NCBI GenBank assembly: GCA_016785225.1
Contig: JAFBJZ010000112.1
Span: 1 to 64,000 of the forward strand
Source: Psettodes erumei
Lineage: Eukaryota > Chordata > Actinopteri > Pleuronectiformes > Psettodidae
DNA length: 64,000 nt
Direction of reading: 5' to 3'
Under the pieces are notes generated by a model. That model had not been told where the DNA came from, ran no database searches, and was given only the letters and a program-made list of their open reading frames with translations. This document shows positions 43,991 through 58,100 of the stretch, one piece after another (position 1 is the first letter of the stretch; each line of letters begins with the position of its first letter). Position numbers and translations under genes: made by a program.

Positions 43991-46785
43991 AATAAAAGCC
44001 GAACTAAACGTAAGTCTACTGAGTGAACGCTCAAGTTTCTTCACTTTATTCCATTCAAACAAGGCTCTTGTGATATCTAAAAAATAATTGCATTGGGTTT
44101 TGGCGTGTAAGTAACATTTAGTCTCGTTACTGTAACAAAGTAGTTATTTGTGAAACTTGTGGGTTGGCATATTTAAAAACAAACAAACAGTGATTTAAGT
44201 TTTAGTTAAAGTTTTTGGTGTTTTAATTTTAAAGCCAGAAACGTTGCAGACACTGGTGGAGCTAGACTTTTATCCTCGGGGTGGCCAGTGGGTGGCCAAG
44301 GCTATTTCAGAGGGTCCACAGACTATGACAATGAATTTGTTTCTTGACCAATCAATTGCAATCGGAGTCTCAAATGTTGAAATGTTGAAATGTACATACT
44401 AAGCACACAGGACACAAGATGCAGTTTGTTAACATCCTTGTCAGAATCAGAGGCCTCTGTGCCCTCCTTCAATAGATTGTATAGTGTAATCAAAAATAAA
44501 AATGTAACCAGAATAAAAAAAACACCACACATCAGAAACCAACACTTGAAAATATGTAAAAACTTAAAATTCATCAAGTGAGCATGTGACTGCTTCTGCA
44601 GATGCTCTGACCTGGTGGTGATGCGCTGTGTTGTGCCTCACGTTCTCTCTCCTGACTCGTCCCAGGATGGGAGCTGCCAGGACTGCTGATATCTGTCTGT
44701 CTTATCTTTAACAAGAAGTCATATATCTTGTCCCTCTGTCTTTTCATTCTCAAATCACCCTATGAGAAAAATAAGACAGTCTTGTTGCAACCGGCTCCTT
44801 TCGACAAGACGTGCGCTGTCGTGATATGTCAATCATCTATATTGTTAGTCTATATTGTTACTTTATATTAGTATTTGTATTTTGAACTGTGACCTTCAGA
44901 TCAGGCTGCTGGGCAAGACATTGTGATGACTGGCTACAGTCCACAATTATTTCTTCTAATGGATACAGAATTTCAGATATAACAGTAAAAAAAAGTGCCG
45001 GGTATGGGAGCTTTCAAAGAATCCAGTTTTATTTTGAAGGCGAGTGCTCCCGATTTTCTGTTTTATTTCAGGTTACTTTCGTTAACTTAACGGAGCTCTG
45101 TGACCCTCCTTCTGGCGTCACTGCTGGACACCCCCCTCCCACACACACACACACACACGCACACACACAGGCGCGCGCACAATTGTCTATTGATAACAGT
45201 GTTAAGTGTAATGTGTGAATGCTAGAACTTAACCGCTTTACTATAACGGAACAGAATTTATGTATGGCTGTCTTTCTTCCTGATCATAGTTTGATAACTC
45301 ATGAACAATTACCACAAAAATCATTAGAAACCTAGTCCAACCCCAGCCGTACATTTTATATTTAACCTATAAGTTTGATTAGCGACCTAGCAGTCAATGA
45401 AAGATGTAAAGTTGTTTTTTTTAATTAAAGAAAGACAGGTGGTATGTTACCACTCTTGTGTATGAAGACATTCAACATCGAAAGCTGTATGAAAACTTTA
45501 TTTCAGTGGCATTTTAAACCATCTTAACTGCCAGAGTATCATGCAAACTAAATGTTTTTTTTATGTTGTTTTGTATTTCACTTTTCCTCAGCATTAGATA
45601 CATAGAACATGCCGAGCCAGCACGGTTGTTGGATCAGTTTCAGTGAAAAATAATCAACTTAGTCAGCTATTTACTTTAAACTTAGTGGAAAGTCATTTGC
45701 CTCAGCACTGGGGAGACAGCAGAAAAATGTAAAAGAAAACAAACTGATGCCCGGAAGAGATTTGGATCCTGTTTAGTCTCCAGAGAGTGTTTACAAGGGA
45801 ATGCAGCTCTTTATTTCCTTGTGCTCCGTAAGCATCCGGAGCACGCTCACTGGGTGATATCGTTTGAACAGCTTTAATAGGATGAGTGACTTTTATTCCA
45901 TCGCTTATCTCTTTTCTGTATAGCTCTTATCTTTGTTATAAGGTATCAAGGCTTGTAGCAGATCCGAATAACGCTGCAATTTCACTCGTATGAACGATAT
46001 TTAACCAGATTAACAAAGCGGAGACATTAGAATGAGGAATAAGAACCCAAGCCTAATAACAGGAAGTGGAGGTGATGAAGATCAAGACGAGCATTTCCAA
46101 CAAGCAGCTGGACAGCTGGTGTCTGCGCTTTCAACAGAGATTTGGAGCTCAGACAGGCTGTATGTGACACAGAAGTATAGCAGACTCTATGGAAATGGAA
46201 ATTAACTTAATGGTATTCACTGTCTCTATTTTGGCTTCAACATCTAACTATAAAACGCTTAGGCTGGTTAAATGAAAACCTGAGACAGCAACATGTCAAG
46301 CCACGCAAAAATCAAGATACAAACACAGTATAAAAAAAAAAGGTAAATTGTTCACCCCACATGAAAATGTCACAGGTTTCTGCCCACTGAAGGTCAAACA
46401 GTGTCAAATGTGAAACATAAAATGCAAGTTTCGATTACAACCACATGTATATTCTCTAAGAATAGTAGTATGTGTGTCCCTTCATCCATTTTAGAAGCTG
46501 ATGACATTACATAAATAACCTCCAAAGTGAGTTCTTGTATATGGGTCGAAGACAAAAAGAGGTGAGGGTTGATTAGAAAAGTCCCAACGCCCCAAACATA
46601 AAAAACGTATAAAAAAACTTAATGATGTTTTATGTTTAATCGTTTGAAACAAAAAATAAGGGCTATTATTTACTACCTTTTTACCAAGATTTACAGAAGA
46701 CGTCCACTAATATGTCATTTTGTGAAACAACAGTTTAGGTCAAAACATGTTTTGTGGCATGTTAGAGCATCAATAATACTATTAT

Positions 46786-46814
46786 GTATAATAATAATAA
46801 TAATAATAATAATA
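46786..46814. repeat. (TAA)n microsatellite
   Basis: Nine to ten TAA units in the nrp1-itgb1 intergenic region. Further trinucleotide tracts, (GAT)n and (GTT)n, occur at 47092-47146. Confidence 0.9.
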
Positions 46815-47194
46815 CAAGACAATTAATCAGAACATTTACCAGAGAATTATTTAACTAATATTTTTGTTTTTCCAAGAGTTAATTGAAAAACTGAAGCAAA
46901 TACTGTTTTTCAAAATGTTTTCTATGTATGTAAAATCACTTATACAAACATAAAAATGGAACAATCTTGTCTTTGACCCACATACAGTATATGTATGTCA
47001 GTACTTTTCTGAGTTCTAGAGCCTCCCTGTGGCATCTTTTGGTCATTGCATGGAAATGGGCATAAATACAAAAAAAGGCAGTAATAGTTTGTGATGATGA
47101 TGATGATGATGATTATTAATTTTTTTTATTGTTGTTGTTGTTGTTTTGTAACTATAAACATGAAATAACTATAAACATGAAATATGTGCTTTTG

Positions 47195-47650
47195 ATGTGC
47201 CATGTCAAAATCTCCTGTTAGTGCAGGTCCACCTGTACAGTGGTTATACAATCCAACACAACATCTCTGCCATGAATTTGAAGTTTCAGTTTTTCTTGAC
47301 ACCATCAAAAAGGTCATCATGTTTAATATTGAGCTCATAGTGGGTGGTGATGTTGGACTGGACCACATTATACTGAAGGTGGTTCCTAATATTCTGGCCC
47401 TCTCAATTATTTAATGGGGTGGACAAAATATTAGAAACACCTCTCAATATGATACAGTCCAGCACCACACCACTGTAAACTACGACATCACAATAATCAA
47501 CATGCAGTTAAATGGAAACCTCTCTGAAACTGTCAATCATGATGGAACATTATTGTCTTTGTAAAGGGAGAATTTATGGCAGAGTTCTTGTATTGGATCA
47601 CATTAGATCGTACAAATGGAGCTAATGAAGTGGCCAGTGTGAGTATTTGT
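47195..47650. repeat. Probable dispersed repeat of unknown class
   Basis: This stretch has richer, non-random-looking sequence than the AT-rich DNA around it, including 'ggtggttcctaatattctggccctctcaa' and 'ggggtggacaaaatattagaaacacc'. These phrases look familiar to me from interspersed repeats of other spiny-rayed fish, but I cannot name the family and have no second copy in this window. Not coding. Confidence 0.35.
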
Positions 47651-47879
47651 TCTCAGTAATGATGCGCCACCCAGTGGCATCTATAGAAAACTACAGACAC
47701 ATTTGACACTCAGAGGCTAGTGGCCATTATTGAAGTATCTACTCTCTGTTAATGGCTGACATTTTATAATGAAATAGTAATAATAATAGTAATGTGCCTC
47801 ACTTTCTGAATGGTTGATAAGTTCTTCTACCATTCTGATGGACTGTGTTGGACTTCTGTGTTTCTGGGAAAGAAAGGTC

Positions 47880-49020
47880 ACTAAAAACATAGTCTATTAT
47901 TGAAAATGTATGATAAGGCAATAAAAACGTCACTGTATAGTATAGTAATATATTATAGTATGTCATAAACCATCCTGAAAATCATTTGAACATTAAAAAC
48001 ATAATAGTGTAGTAAGAAAATAAGTAAAAAATAGTCATGAAAAATGTCATAATATAGAAAGGCATAAAAAAACTGTGAAGAATGCTATAGTGTAGTAACA
48101 TAGCATAAAAAGTGGCAAGAAAAATTTTATAGTATAGTGAGGCATAAAAAAATCATGAAAAACAATTAAGCTATTAATATGCCCCAAAGTTACCTACATG
48201 TCATTTCCCTGCACTGATGTCAGCCTGTGACATGTGCCGACACCCAAAACATGATTCCCCCTCCCTCTAACGCTACCCAGGAAGGAAAGTGATAAAAAAG
48301 AAGATAAGGGATTGTTACTATCTACAGTGCAGAGTAGATAAAATAATGCAGAAGATAAGCAAGAATATTAGACATACCAAGCATATAAACAACAAGAAGT
48401 GATGTTAGGATTAGGCCTCTTGCACGTTATGACTCTTTGATACAGATAAAAGCAGCAGTTATCATATTTGACGTACATAAATAGGATGATTTGGGTTTTG
48501 GCTGACTAACATCATCACATTTTGACACATTTTTACAGTGGTTGCACTAGTAGCAGGACTGTCAGGGTAGCAAGCTAACAAACTTTAACTTTTTGCCTCC
48601 TGGATTTCTTTGTATTTGAGGAAAGGTTAGCGGTTTGCCTCTTACCTGTAGATGTTTCTATAACATCTATGACACTGAGTCCCTGGATGATGAGAGTTTT
48701 TCAGTAGCTGGAAGGTATAGCTTGTACAGTGATGGTGTTGTTCCCTTTCTCTTCTTTAAATGCAAAAACAATGGCAAAGTTTCCACCCTACACAAATGTA
48801 ACCCTGCTAAGTAATCCCTATTTTTACACAATATACCAATCACCTCAGTATGTCTTTTTTTCTGTAGTGTAAAGAAATACAGCTACTTTTTTTGCATCCT
48901 AACAACCCAACACCAAAAAAAAAATGTAATGTGTTGTGCCCCAAGTCTGGTCATTTCATAGTAAGGCATAAAAAAACATGAAAAATTTCATAGTATAGTA
49001 AGGCGTAACAAAGTCATCTA
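47880..49020. repeat. AT-rich repeats, inverted relative to the left-end family
   Basis: At 47.9-48.2 kb and again at 48.95-49.02 kb short phrases recur: 'atagtatagtaaggcataaaaaa' and 'catgaaaaattt/atgtcata'. Their reverse complements (ttttttatgccttactatactat, atttttcatga) resemble the block at 3.9-4.46 kb ('aggctttatgccttactctactatgac', 'atttttcatgac'). They seem to be diverged members of the same family in the opposite orientation. The part between about 48.2 and 48.95 kb is ordinary AT-rich sequence. Confidence 0.5.
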
Positions 49021-49239
49021 TGATTTATTTACCATTAACAAACCATTAGTAACAGCTTTCCAATTAGTGCCAACCATTCACTCTCCGCCATCATTTTCGC
49101 TCCTCTTTAACACTCCAACAGGTGTTAAGGAGCTGCTGCTTGTGAGGCTGCTGGTTAACCCTTCGTAGCACAGGTGCAATGAAAACGCATTACTTCCTGG
49201 AAATAGGAACAAGAAAAACTAAAACACACTCTTTTCTTT

Positions 49240-51830
49240 TTAAGGCCTTGCTGTTTATTCATTTTTTCCTACAACAGCAAATTACAGAAGCAGTATTGAA
49301 AATAAAAGTCTTATTTTCTTATTCTTGTAAAAAACAAAACAAAATCTGCACAAAATTTGAATGACGGTACAAAACGAAGCGTTAATATGCCATGAAAATG
49401 GAGGGGCAGGGACATTATTGTTGGAAAATCTATTATGCCTTTTTCGATAATGAAAACATCTCAATATCTTTACATTTCAGAATTATATCACGTATTCTGA
49501 AACTATATATATAAAAAGATGAAAGAAATGAACACCTGTTTTTTGTGTTTTTGACTTCCTTCTGTTTTCTTTTTTTTGCAAATGAATTCTATAAACACAT
49601 AAACCTCTTAAATATATTTATCAGTGCAACATTGTATTTTTTTTGAGTCCACACTACAGTATCCTTTTTCTCTATTTTAGCGCACATCGCCGGAGCTGCA
49701 GGCTTCCATAGCTGAAAGAGCAGACGGACAGGTTGAATCTGAAATGAACAAGCTGAGAATGCGTCACCACGGCACCACGAACAACGCACACGGATGTAAA
49801 AAAAACGTCGCCCCCCCTCTCAGGATCAAGGTATTGATTGTTTGATTGTGGTGTGGAAAACCACTGAGTTCCAGGTCCCATGGGCCTTTGTGTCCTCAGT
49901 ATTGTCAGTCTCACAGAGTTCACACAGAATTCCTTCCCCCTTGTAGTTTGTGATGATGGGATTGTCCCAACATCCATCCAAGTCTCAACAGAGAATTTGA
50001 AGAGTTCACATTGAGGTGACATTTTCTTTTAAGCTTAAAAAGAGATAGAAAAACAGACACATTCCTATCAGCGCTCCCGTTGATTTTGTCTCTAGGAGCT
50101 TGTAGACAGTTCTTTTGTGAGAGATGACCACAGGTGAACTGAACAGCTGTGAGTTGGTGAGAACCCCCAGCGAACAACCATCCTTTGGTAAAGCCGCGGG
50201 GGAAGGCCAGGAGACCTGATTCAGGTGACGCCATTCGATTCCCCCCCGCTGTACCTGCGACCCGTCCTTATGACATCAGCTCTGACATCACAACGTTATG
50301 GCTGCTACACGCAAAACACGTAAAACTGTCCGAGGCCCGAGGAGCCTTGAGCTACAATACAGCATGTGAGCAATACAAACTGGGTTTTATCAAGAGACAC
50401 GTGTCTGGCTAAAGTAATGATAGCACCATTCTTCAGTTAGTGTGGTAACCCCTCTTTTAATAGGCTCCCATTAAGAGGGAGTCAGAAACAAAGTGCATTC
50501 AAGCTGCATTGTCCAGATAGCACTAATCCACAGTGATGTTTGGAGGTGATGAGTTATTCTTAGCTAAAGCAAAGCAATGATGATTGTTGGGGTTTTTTTG
50601 GTATGCTGGCAGAGATTTTATAGTTTTATCACCTCCCAGGCCATCAACTTGTGTGTTTGAAGCTATGTGAAAAATTCTGGTGACTAGACTCTAGTCGGAC
50701 TAACAGCAGAGATATGATAATGAAATGAGGGATTAGCTGACATTAAGAAGCAAGAGTTTATTGTGTCAGCTTTTTTTTTGTTAGCTTCTGACTTGTTCCT
50801 TCTTCGGTGGTTTTCATGAAGTGGGCGTTTCGATGGCAGATGGCTTGAATGCACATTGAAATTGCTATAACATCAGGGTCACGCAAATCGTGCTCATCTG
50901 AGCAACTTAATCTCAAATAAAAAAACGTAACACTGCACTTTCCACAAAACAGTCAGGATTGTATTTACACACACACAAACCCATGAAAAAAGGGATACTG
51001 CAGCTTTTTTCCTTTTTACTTTCTTTAAAAAGGGCAATAAAATATATTAAAACTTATTTACAGTGTGTGGCTTTAGGACAGAAAACAACAAAACAAAGCG
51101 CTGTGATAGACTGTTATCCTGTTTTGCAGGTATTTATATGATAATGTGCCCCTGTTTCCTGTCATCATAACTTAAGCCATGTACAGTAAGAAAAATCAAC
51201 AGAGGAGGCCAACCAAAATCTACTAAAGGCACTGTCAGAACCATACATTGCCATGAATGGGACCCTCACTTTAGAGTGATAGGGGTCAAAGGGGAAAGAA
51301 TATACGTTTCAGGGTCCTGGGTTATGGGCACACCCTGTATGCCATCGGGCAAATCTACAGTTTTGCCGGACATATTTCCATTTAAGATTTTGATACGTCT
51401 CTTTCAAAAGTTGAAATAAACAGCCTTTGTGAACTGATGATGAAAAGACATTTCCTTCCCAGAAAACGATAAATACTTTAAACATTATTAATAAATTGGT
51501 CTCAACACCAGCATCCGATTGTAAAAATGAATGAAAATCAAAATAGAAAATTAAAATATCATCTAAATCATCTGTACATACTTTTTTTCTGTACTTGATT
51601 TTTACACAGTGTCCCCTTCTGGTGGGTTCTTTTTACTGCAGCTCCTGAGAAAAACGTGGATCAGTCCAAACCTCCCACTGGGTCCTGAACCTGTCCCTCA
51701 TCCAGCAAGTCGAGGGTGTTGGCAGTCCTTTGAGCTTATCTACTCGCGGCCATGCGAGAGGATATGCCTACAGCCAGTCTTGTGCACTCTCTGCACGTCA
51801 TACAGTCATGCTGATGCGCTCAGTCTCATC
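49240..51830 (-). other. nrp1: Probable nrp1 3' untranslated region
   Basis: Sequence after the nrp1 stop codon on the minus strand. Candidate AATAAA signals (plus-strand tttatt) lie near 50757 (UTR about 1.1 kb) and near 49255 (UTR about 2.6 kb). A long UTR would be normal for this gene. No coding pattern is seen. The true end cannot be fixed from sequence alone. Confidence 0.4.
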
Positions 51831-52117
51831 TTAAGCCTCGGAGTATGAGCTCTGTACAGTGAGTTTGTCTTTCTTTAGTTTGACACCATCCACTAATTCA
51901 AAGTTATAGTTTTCCAGGGCTGATAAGTTCCTGTCTGACATACCTCCGTGTGAGCAGGCGCAGTACAACACCACGCCACAGATGGCGCCCAGGAAGACCC
52001 CCAGGGCAGACATGGCAATGATCGTGATGAGGATTGGGTCGAGCGTCTTTAGCATGTTGCCCGCTCCGCTGATCTGGTTGGTTTCCACAAATACCGGGTA
52101 TTCAGTGATCTCTTCAA
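51831..52117 (-). CDS. nrp1: nrp1 last coding exon (transmembrane helix and tail)
   Basis: Window residues 453-547 and stop TAA (51833-51831). EEITEYPVFVETNQISGAGN leads to the membrane segment LITIIAMSALGVFLGAICGV (with GxxxG-type helix-packing spacing). The tail contains NLSALENYNFELVDGVKLKK and ends SYSEA. The final SEA is the PDZ ligand for GIPC/synectin, which directs endocytosis. Confidence 0.97.
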
Positions 52118-55100
52118 CTGTAGAGGGGAGAGATGGAGACAAAGGACATGTAAGTACACAAACTGAACTTTCCTAAGAAGGGTGGGGGGAAGTAATGAGT
52201 TTAATTTACTATTGATACTGTAGAAAATTGTATTTTTGGTTTTGCAGGTGACGGCGTGCAGCGGAGGCCCTGGGCTGGAGTCCAACCCAGGGCCCAGTGG
52301 GGCCCTTTATGTTTATGTTTACTTACGCATTTCATCGAAGCTATCATCAGGTAGCATGGGCTCCGTTGGTACTGCTGGATCTGCGAAAAAATAAGTTTCG
52401 ATTAATAAATAAACTCCAGTCAAACATGTACTAGCACAGCTCAAAAGCGGTAGAATATCATGAAAAAGTTTATTTCAAAAAGGTAAATAACTTGTTTTAT
52501 TTTGGAGGTTAACTTCCTAAGATGAATAGGAAGTAGTAAATTAAAACAAGTATAAGTTCATCATTTTTTAAATGAAACCTTTTCACGATATTGTAATTAT
52601 TTTAGATGCACTAGTACAGTCATATTAATGACAAACAACAGAGAAGGAGGCCTTACCTTTACAGTCCGTTATGCTGAGTCCAGTGTGAACCTTTATGTCA
52701 TCCACAGCGATGTCTCCCCATTTCTTTGTCCCCACCAGACCTTCGATCACCACCTTGAAAAAAAGCACAGAGCACAGTGTAGTGGTAAATGCCCAAACAA
52801 GTTACAGACTGAAATGTAAGTCAGCTTCAACTCATAAGAATTTTGATTTACCTGATAGGGTTTGTTGGTGCGTGGCACAAACACGCGACCTTCTCTCCAG
52901 CGGTTGCCTTGGTGCCCGCTGACCGTCCACAGCAGGATGTCAGCCAGCCCGTCAGCTGTCTGTTTGCGCTGCTTGATGTGTAGTGTGCCAATGTGTGACC
53001 CGTACATGTGGTACCAAAATGACACACACAGATCTAAGTCTGGAGAGCTGACCACAGGACTGACCAGCCGAGCCACCTCCGTCTCTTCAGGACCTGTGGC
53101 CAAGGTGTAGATGAAGTTCCCTGATCCACCTGTTGGATAAAAGTGCAGAATTAAATGACAGACAAAAGCTAACTGACTGTAAGGGAATGTGAAATGTGAA
53201 AATTTCTCCATGACCCATTTGAGCAGCACCCTGCAGGGCTCTCACCTGTGTGGTCCATGTTGGGTCCAGTGTTGAGGGTGGGGGTGCCACTGGACTGGAT
53301 CTGCCACCTTGAGCCAGTGTCCTCAGATGTCCAGCTGCAGAACGACGGGTCATTTGCCCACCCAAAGTCGCAGGAAAACCACAGAAAAGCTGCAAATAAA
53401 TCAAAGAAAGGTCATGTATGTAGATCATGTATCAGAGGAGATCACATTTCACCGTCTTCCTTATTACAGGAGGAGAACTTGCCGAGGGCTCTGGGCTTTA
53501 CCTGAATAATGACCTCAGGGCATATCATGATTTAACTGTAGGCTACACTTTGGCGCATACTCCGATCATCCTGACTAATGACAAGCACTAGAGGGCAGCA
53601 AAGATCTGCCGGACAGAAACGTCGACAGTAACTCAGGAGGGATAAACAGACTGGGACAGAAGGCAAGCTACAACTCAGACATGAGATAGACAGTGAACTG
53701 TCAGTGTGGCTCTCATGTAGACCTTTCAACTTGGCTGTAGTTAGTGATCTCTTTTAATGAATGTAACATGGAACGTAAAGAAAGGTATGAAGGGACATTA
53801 AGAACAGACACAGCACAAACACAGGCACAGGGGAAGGGGCCTGGACATGGTGTCCAGTTGAGAAAGCAACATTCATAGCAACCCGCAGAGAGCCCCGGAT
53901 TTTAATGAGAGCAGGGACTTGAGGTTTGAAGACATTTATCGTAACAGTGCCAGGGCCCCATTCCAACAATGCACACCCCCACGGACACACGGCGCGCTAA
54001 GGAAGTCTCCGTGGAAGCAAGAAAGTGTGGGAGCTCGGGCTTTTCAAACCAGATAAAAAAAACCTTCCAAGCAACACAAGGGAGTGAGATGTTTGGGATG
54101 TTAGCCTTGGCCTTAAACTCCAGCAAGAGATGCCTTAAGAGATTCAGTGAAGTTGTTCTCCAAATGACAGAACATAGGAGCCAAAGATTCCCTTTATTAA
54201 TGGGAAGGTTTTAACTACTGTCTGCAGGCAGGGGCTCTATTTACCCATTAAACACAAAGGATGGAATTCCCATGTGGAGCTGCATTTCAGTGCCAAGCCA
54301 CTTTTTTTTTCATCAAGAACTCCCATTCCCAATTAAAAAGGCTTTGACTTTTTTTTTGTTCCATTCTTGGATGGCTTTAACTGAGGCTACCAACCAACGC
54401 TGGATGAGATGAGCAGCCACATGAATAACTCGGCCACTTGAAGAAAAGAAAATGGCACTTTTTTTCTTGCCAAATACCAACGATAGCTACATCATCTGAG
54501 ATTCGGGTGCAATGCCGCACACATAACCTCTCACACATAGACAAACGCATATAAACAGAAATGATTAGCATGTGCGGTCTTGAAATGAGTGGACTCTTGA
54601 AATGGAAAGCCAAACAGATAAGTGTTTATGTGCGGACAGTTGGTCATGTTCACGCAAACAGGTAAACATGCTCCTGTGCCTCAGCTCTCATCTAATGTCG
54701 TAGCCGGTGCCCCGGCAGACTGCAGACACACCACAGAGCCGGCTGATTAGAGTGAAGGGGGACTGGGTGGAGCCTGTGGCCCATTAGCCAAGGTCAGACA
54801 GGGGCACAGCCTCTCAGCTGGCTGCTGCCTCATCAGCCTGCTATAGGAGACACCGCTATGTGTGTGTGTCTGTGCATGTGGCCCCAAAGCACACCTAATT
54901 TCCTGTGGCCATTTGCATTGTGCTTTCCTGTTTTCTATTATAGTGTGTGTGTGTGTGTGTGTCAGTGTCGGCCCAGTGATTAGTGATTATGCTGAGAAGG
55001 CAGCAGCAGAGCACCAGTGCTAATCATCAGCTCGCCCTGCATCACACAGCCTGGCTCACCCCGTCAGCAGGAGCTTCTCAGGGCCATATCATCAGCTTTA

Positions 55101-58100
55101 GTAACAGACACACATCAGAGGAGAGGTGGCCATCATTAACTAAGGCATGCTGCTTGATAAATCTGGGGTAGCGTTCAATATATGCTCTATATTTCAGCAA
55201 TCCGGCATGTTCGGTGCTTAGTGAGATGTGGAGAAAGAAAGAATTGCTGCTCACCTGGGATGGTATCCACTTCAGCAGTAGTGGTCTCTTGCGTCGTGGT
55301 ACCACCTGTCACAATAGGTTAGCACAGTTAGTCTCATCTGGCACAGTGTTACTTTGCATATTACTCCAACCATGCACTAAATTTATTTATGCTAACTAAA
55401 TTTAACCAACCGCCACATGCCTTGTCTTTCCCTCCATCCTTACGAGGGCCCTCCCCTGATCTATCTACCACGAGGCACTTTTCAAAAAACATGACGGAGA
55501 CAGTGCCGTGCTCATCACTGGAGACTGCTGGTTACTGGGGAGTGCAGGCAAGCAGTGCAAGCTCAGAGACTTAGTGGGTTAGTGGGAAATTAGGCCAACG
55601 GGAGTAGGTGGGGAAAAAGGAGGAGGACGAGGCAGGTGAGAGATGAGGCGGAAAAGAGGGAGGCAGAGCTACTGTAGCTGTCGGTAGGTTTACAAACAGG
55701 TGTGAGTAGCTGCGCACACTTGGTGGTCTCTGCCGCATGTGCGATAATGCTCCCCTGTGAGCCGGAAGAGGCGGGCTTAAGCAGGGAGACAGGCTGAAGA
55801 GGGAGGTGGGAACTGCAGGTGTCACAAATTAGAGCTGCGTGCCCGCCAGTGTGCATGTGAGAGCACGCACGTGCGCTTTGCCAATATTCACAGTAGATGG
55901 CAGATTAGCTGCGGTATCGAATCAAACTGTGGCAGAGAGCTGCGAGGGAACGGAAGGGAGCAAATCAAGAGTGAGCCGTAACAGAAGGAGGGAAGGAGGG
56001 CAAGGGAGGGTGCAGTCTCATGAGGGCGATGTTAGCACCTGTCACGTCGTAGTCATCACCTGTGCCGCTGTGGCAGCTCGCCTGGTCGTCGTCGCACTCG
56101 TCCGATGGAGTAGTGCTTGGGAGTAGTGTGGTGGGTGGCGGCGTAGGAGCTGTAAGGAGGAGAGAGATTAGATTTCAGATTAAAATGATGTGGGGGCAGG
56201 AGGGGGTGAGTTTAATGGGTCTGTGATTTTCTTCTGATTAAACAATTACAGGCAACTGTAATTTCTCCTTTTTTTCCTTATTCTTCAGAGAAGTTAATGA
56301 CATAACTTTCCTACAGTTTAGTTTGATCACCACAAATGACACACTGAGACTTAAAAGGAAAATACTGAAAGTGTTTGCCAGTTACATTCAGCATACGATT
56401 TTGTCCAAAGAAATATACAATAAAAATAGGTATAAGAGCTACTATAGATGTCCTCAGAAATTTGAAGTGAATACCTTGTAAACAAATAAATGTGAAAACA
56501 GTGATCAGAACCGGACTAAAATTAATGAGATGTAAGGAGTGCTTGCATGGGGTGTAGATTTGGTCTGAAAAAGTGGGTTTTCAGATGGTTTTATACTCAC
56601 AAGAGAAAAACTAAGAAAAATGGAAATGCTCTGCCCACAGTTACACACTTTGAAACTAGGCATGAGCCATTAGCATCCCTCCTTTTATCAGGCTGAGGAG
56701 GTGCGGGTGTATAAATAGAGCTAAAGCTAAGGCATGGCGCTTTTGGCTTGGGCGACCGAAACTCAGAGATTGGGACTGACTACAGGCTGGGCCCCTGGCT
56801 GCCAGAGTGGCCTATCATTATGACTCTGTTTCACTTAGATGTGGGCAGGGCCCCAGATCCACGGCACACTCTGCTGCAGCGCAGCCGTCCTGCGGTGTGT
56901 ATGTGTATTTGCGTGTGTTTACAACTGACTGAGTAATGAACGGGCTTCCCCATCGAGAGGGATGAAAAAGAGAGCGGAAGGCATAGACAGATAGGGGTAA
57001 ACCGCTTGAAAATGTGTTTGTACATTATCTGTGTGTGTATGTGTGTGTGTGTGTGCCAGTAGTCTGGCTCTCTCCCTGTGCAAGATGAAATATGAGGCAG
57101 ATCAGCCCCTGTCAGATTCAGGGTGGGGAAGGTCAGGGATGGGGTCAGCTTTGCGTCAGGGGAGCCTCTAACAGAAATGAGGATTTAGCCCTCCTACTAT
57201 GGCTCCTTACACACACACACACACACGAGTAAAAGCACCTGTGTACGTGTGCACGATTGTGTATACATGCCTGTAACCACATGTTTGGCAAGGTGATTGC
57301 GGTTGCTGTGTGTGTATATGCCTGTGCGAGTATGTGTGTGTTTGGTATCAACACTGAAAACAAGCATTATCATCTGACTAAAGCTCCCGGTGGGAGTCCA
57401 CGAGGCTTACAACGGAACAGGCCTCCCTGAAATCCAATATGTAAATCCACTTAGGGCTGGAGCGCCACACATTCTTGTATCTCGAAAGCTGTTTCTGCAC
57501 TACATCAGCTTTGAGAGAGACAGATAGAGGGCGAGAAAAAAAAAAAGATAGGGGCAATTTTAAAGATAGCGAAGTGTGCGCGGTGCTGTGAAAGAAGAAA
57601 GACATGTATGGGTTGGGAGAGGGGGCCGGGCTGCAATAATCCTACAGGGCCAGGTGGGCTTTCATTTGATCCCCTGGAGAAGTGGCTAGCTATGGGGGTA
57701 GCTTTGATGCAACGGAGAGACAAGACAACTGTCCCTTGTAGGGATACAGAACAGGAGCTGGACAGCTGTGCGCTTGACACAGGGAGTCCTCACACACATC
57801 TTTAAATAACCTGGACTGTGGTAAAGACAAGAAGCAGCCATGTCATCAGCTGGGATGATAGATGACTCACCTGTGTGTGTGAGTGGGTAACAACATGTAC
57901 GTTCTGTCTCTGAATGAACGTACTGAACTGAAGTGTACCCAGTAAAGTCATCATGGGTAATTATTCTGACTGAAAATGTAAAATCGTCATCACCGCGGGT
58001 ACTAATGTCACCAGCGTGAGTGAAAAAGTTCTTACTGTGGTAAAATGGTTTACAACAGCTGGAATCTTCATCATGATGGGACAAAAAAAAAAGTTTCACT

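Larger units (their letters stand above)
44000..49235. other. Intergenic region between nrp1 3' end and itgb1 upstream end
   Basis: About 5 kb, mostly AT-rich, with no exon recognised on either strand. It contains a CA microsatellite near 45139-45170, (TAA)n at 46786-46814, (GAT)n then (GTT)n at 47092-47146, a probable dispersed repeat at about 47.2-47.65 kb, and AT-rich repeats at 47.88-48.2 and 48.95-49.02 kb. Confidence 0.5.

Noticed and set aside
44255..44345. A stretch resembling a dispersed repeat (ctggtggagctagacttttatcctc)
   Set aside because: Too short to assign to a family from memory and with no second copy in the window.
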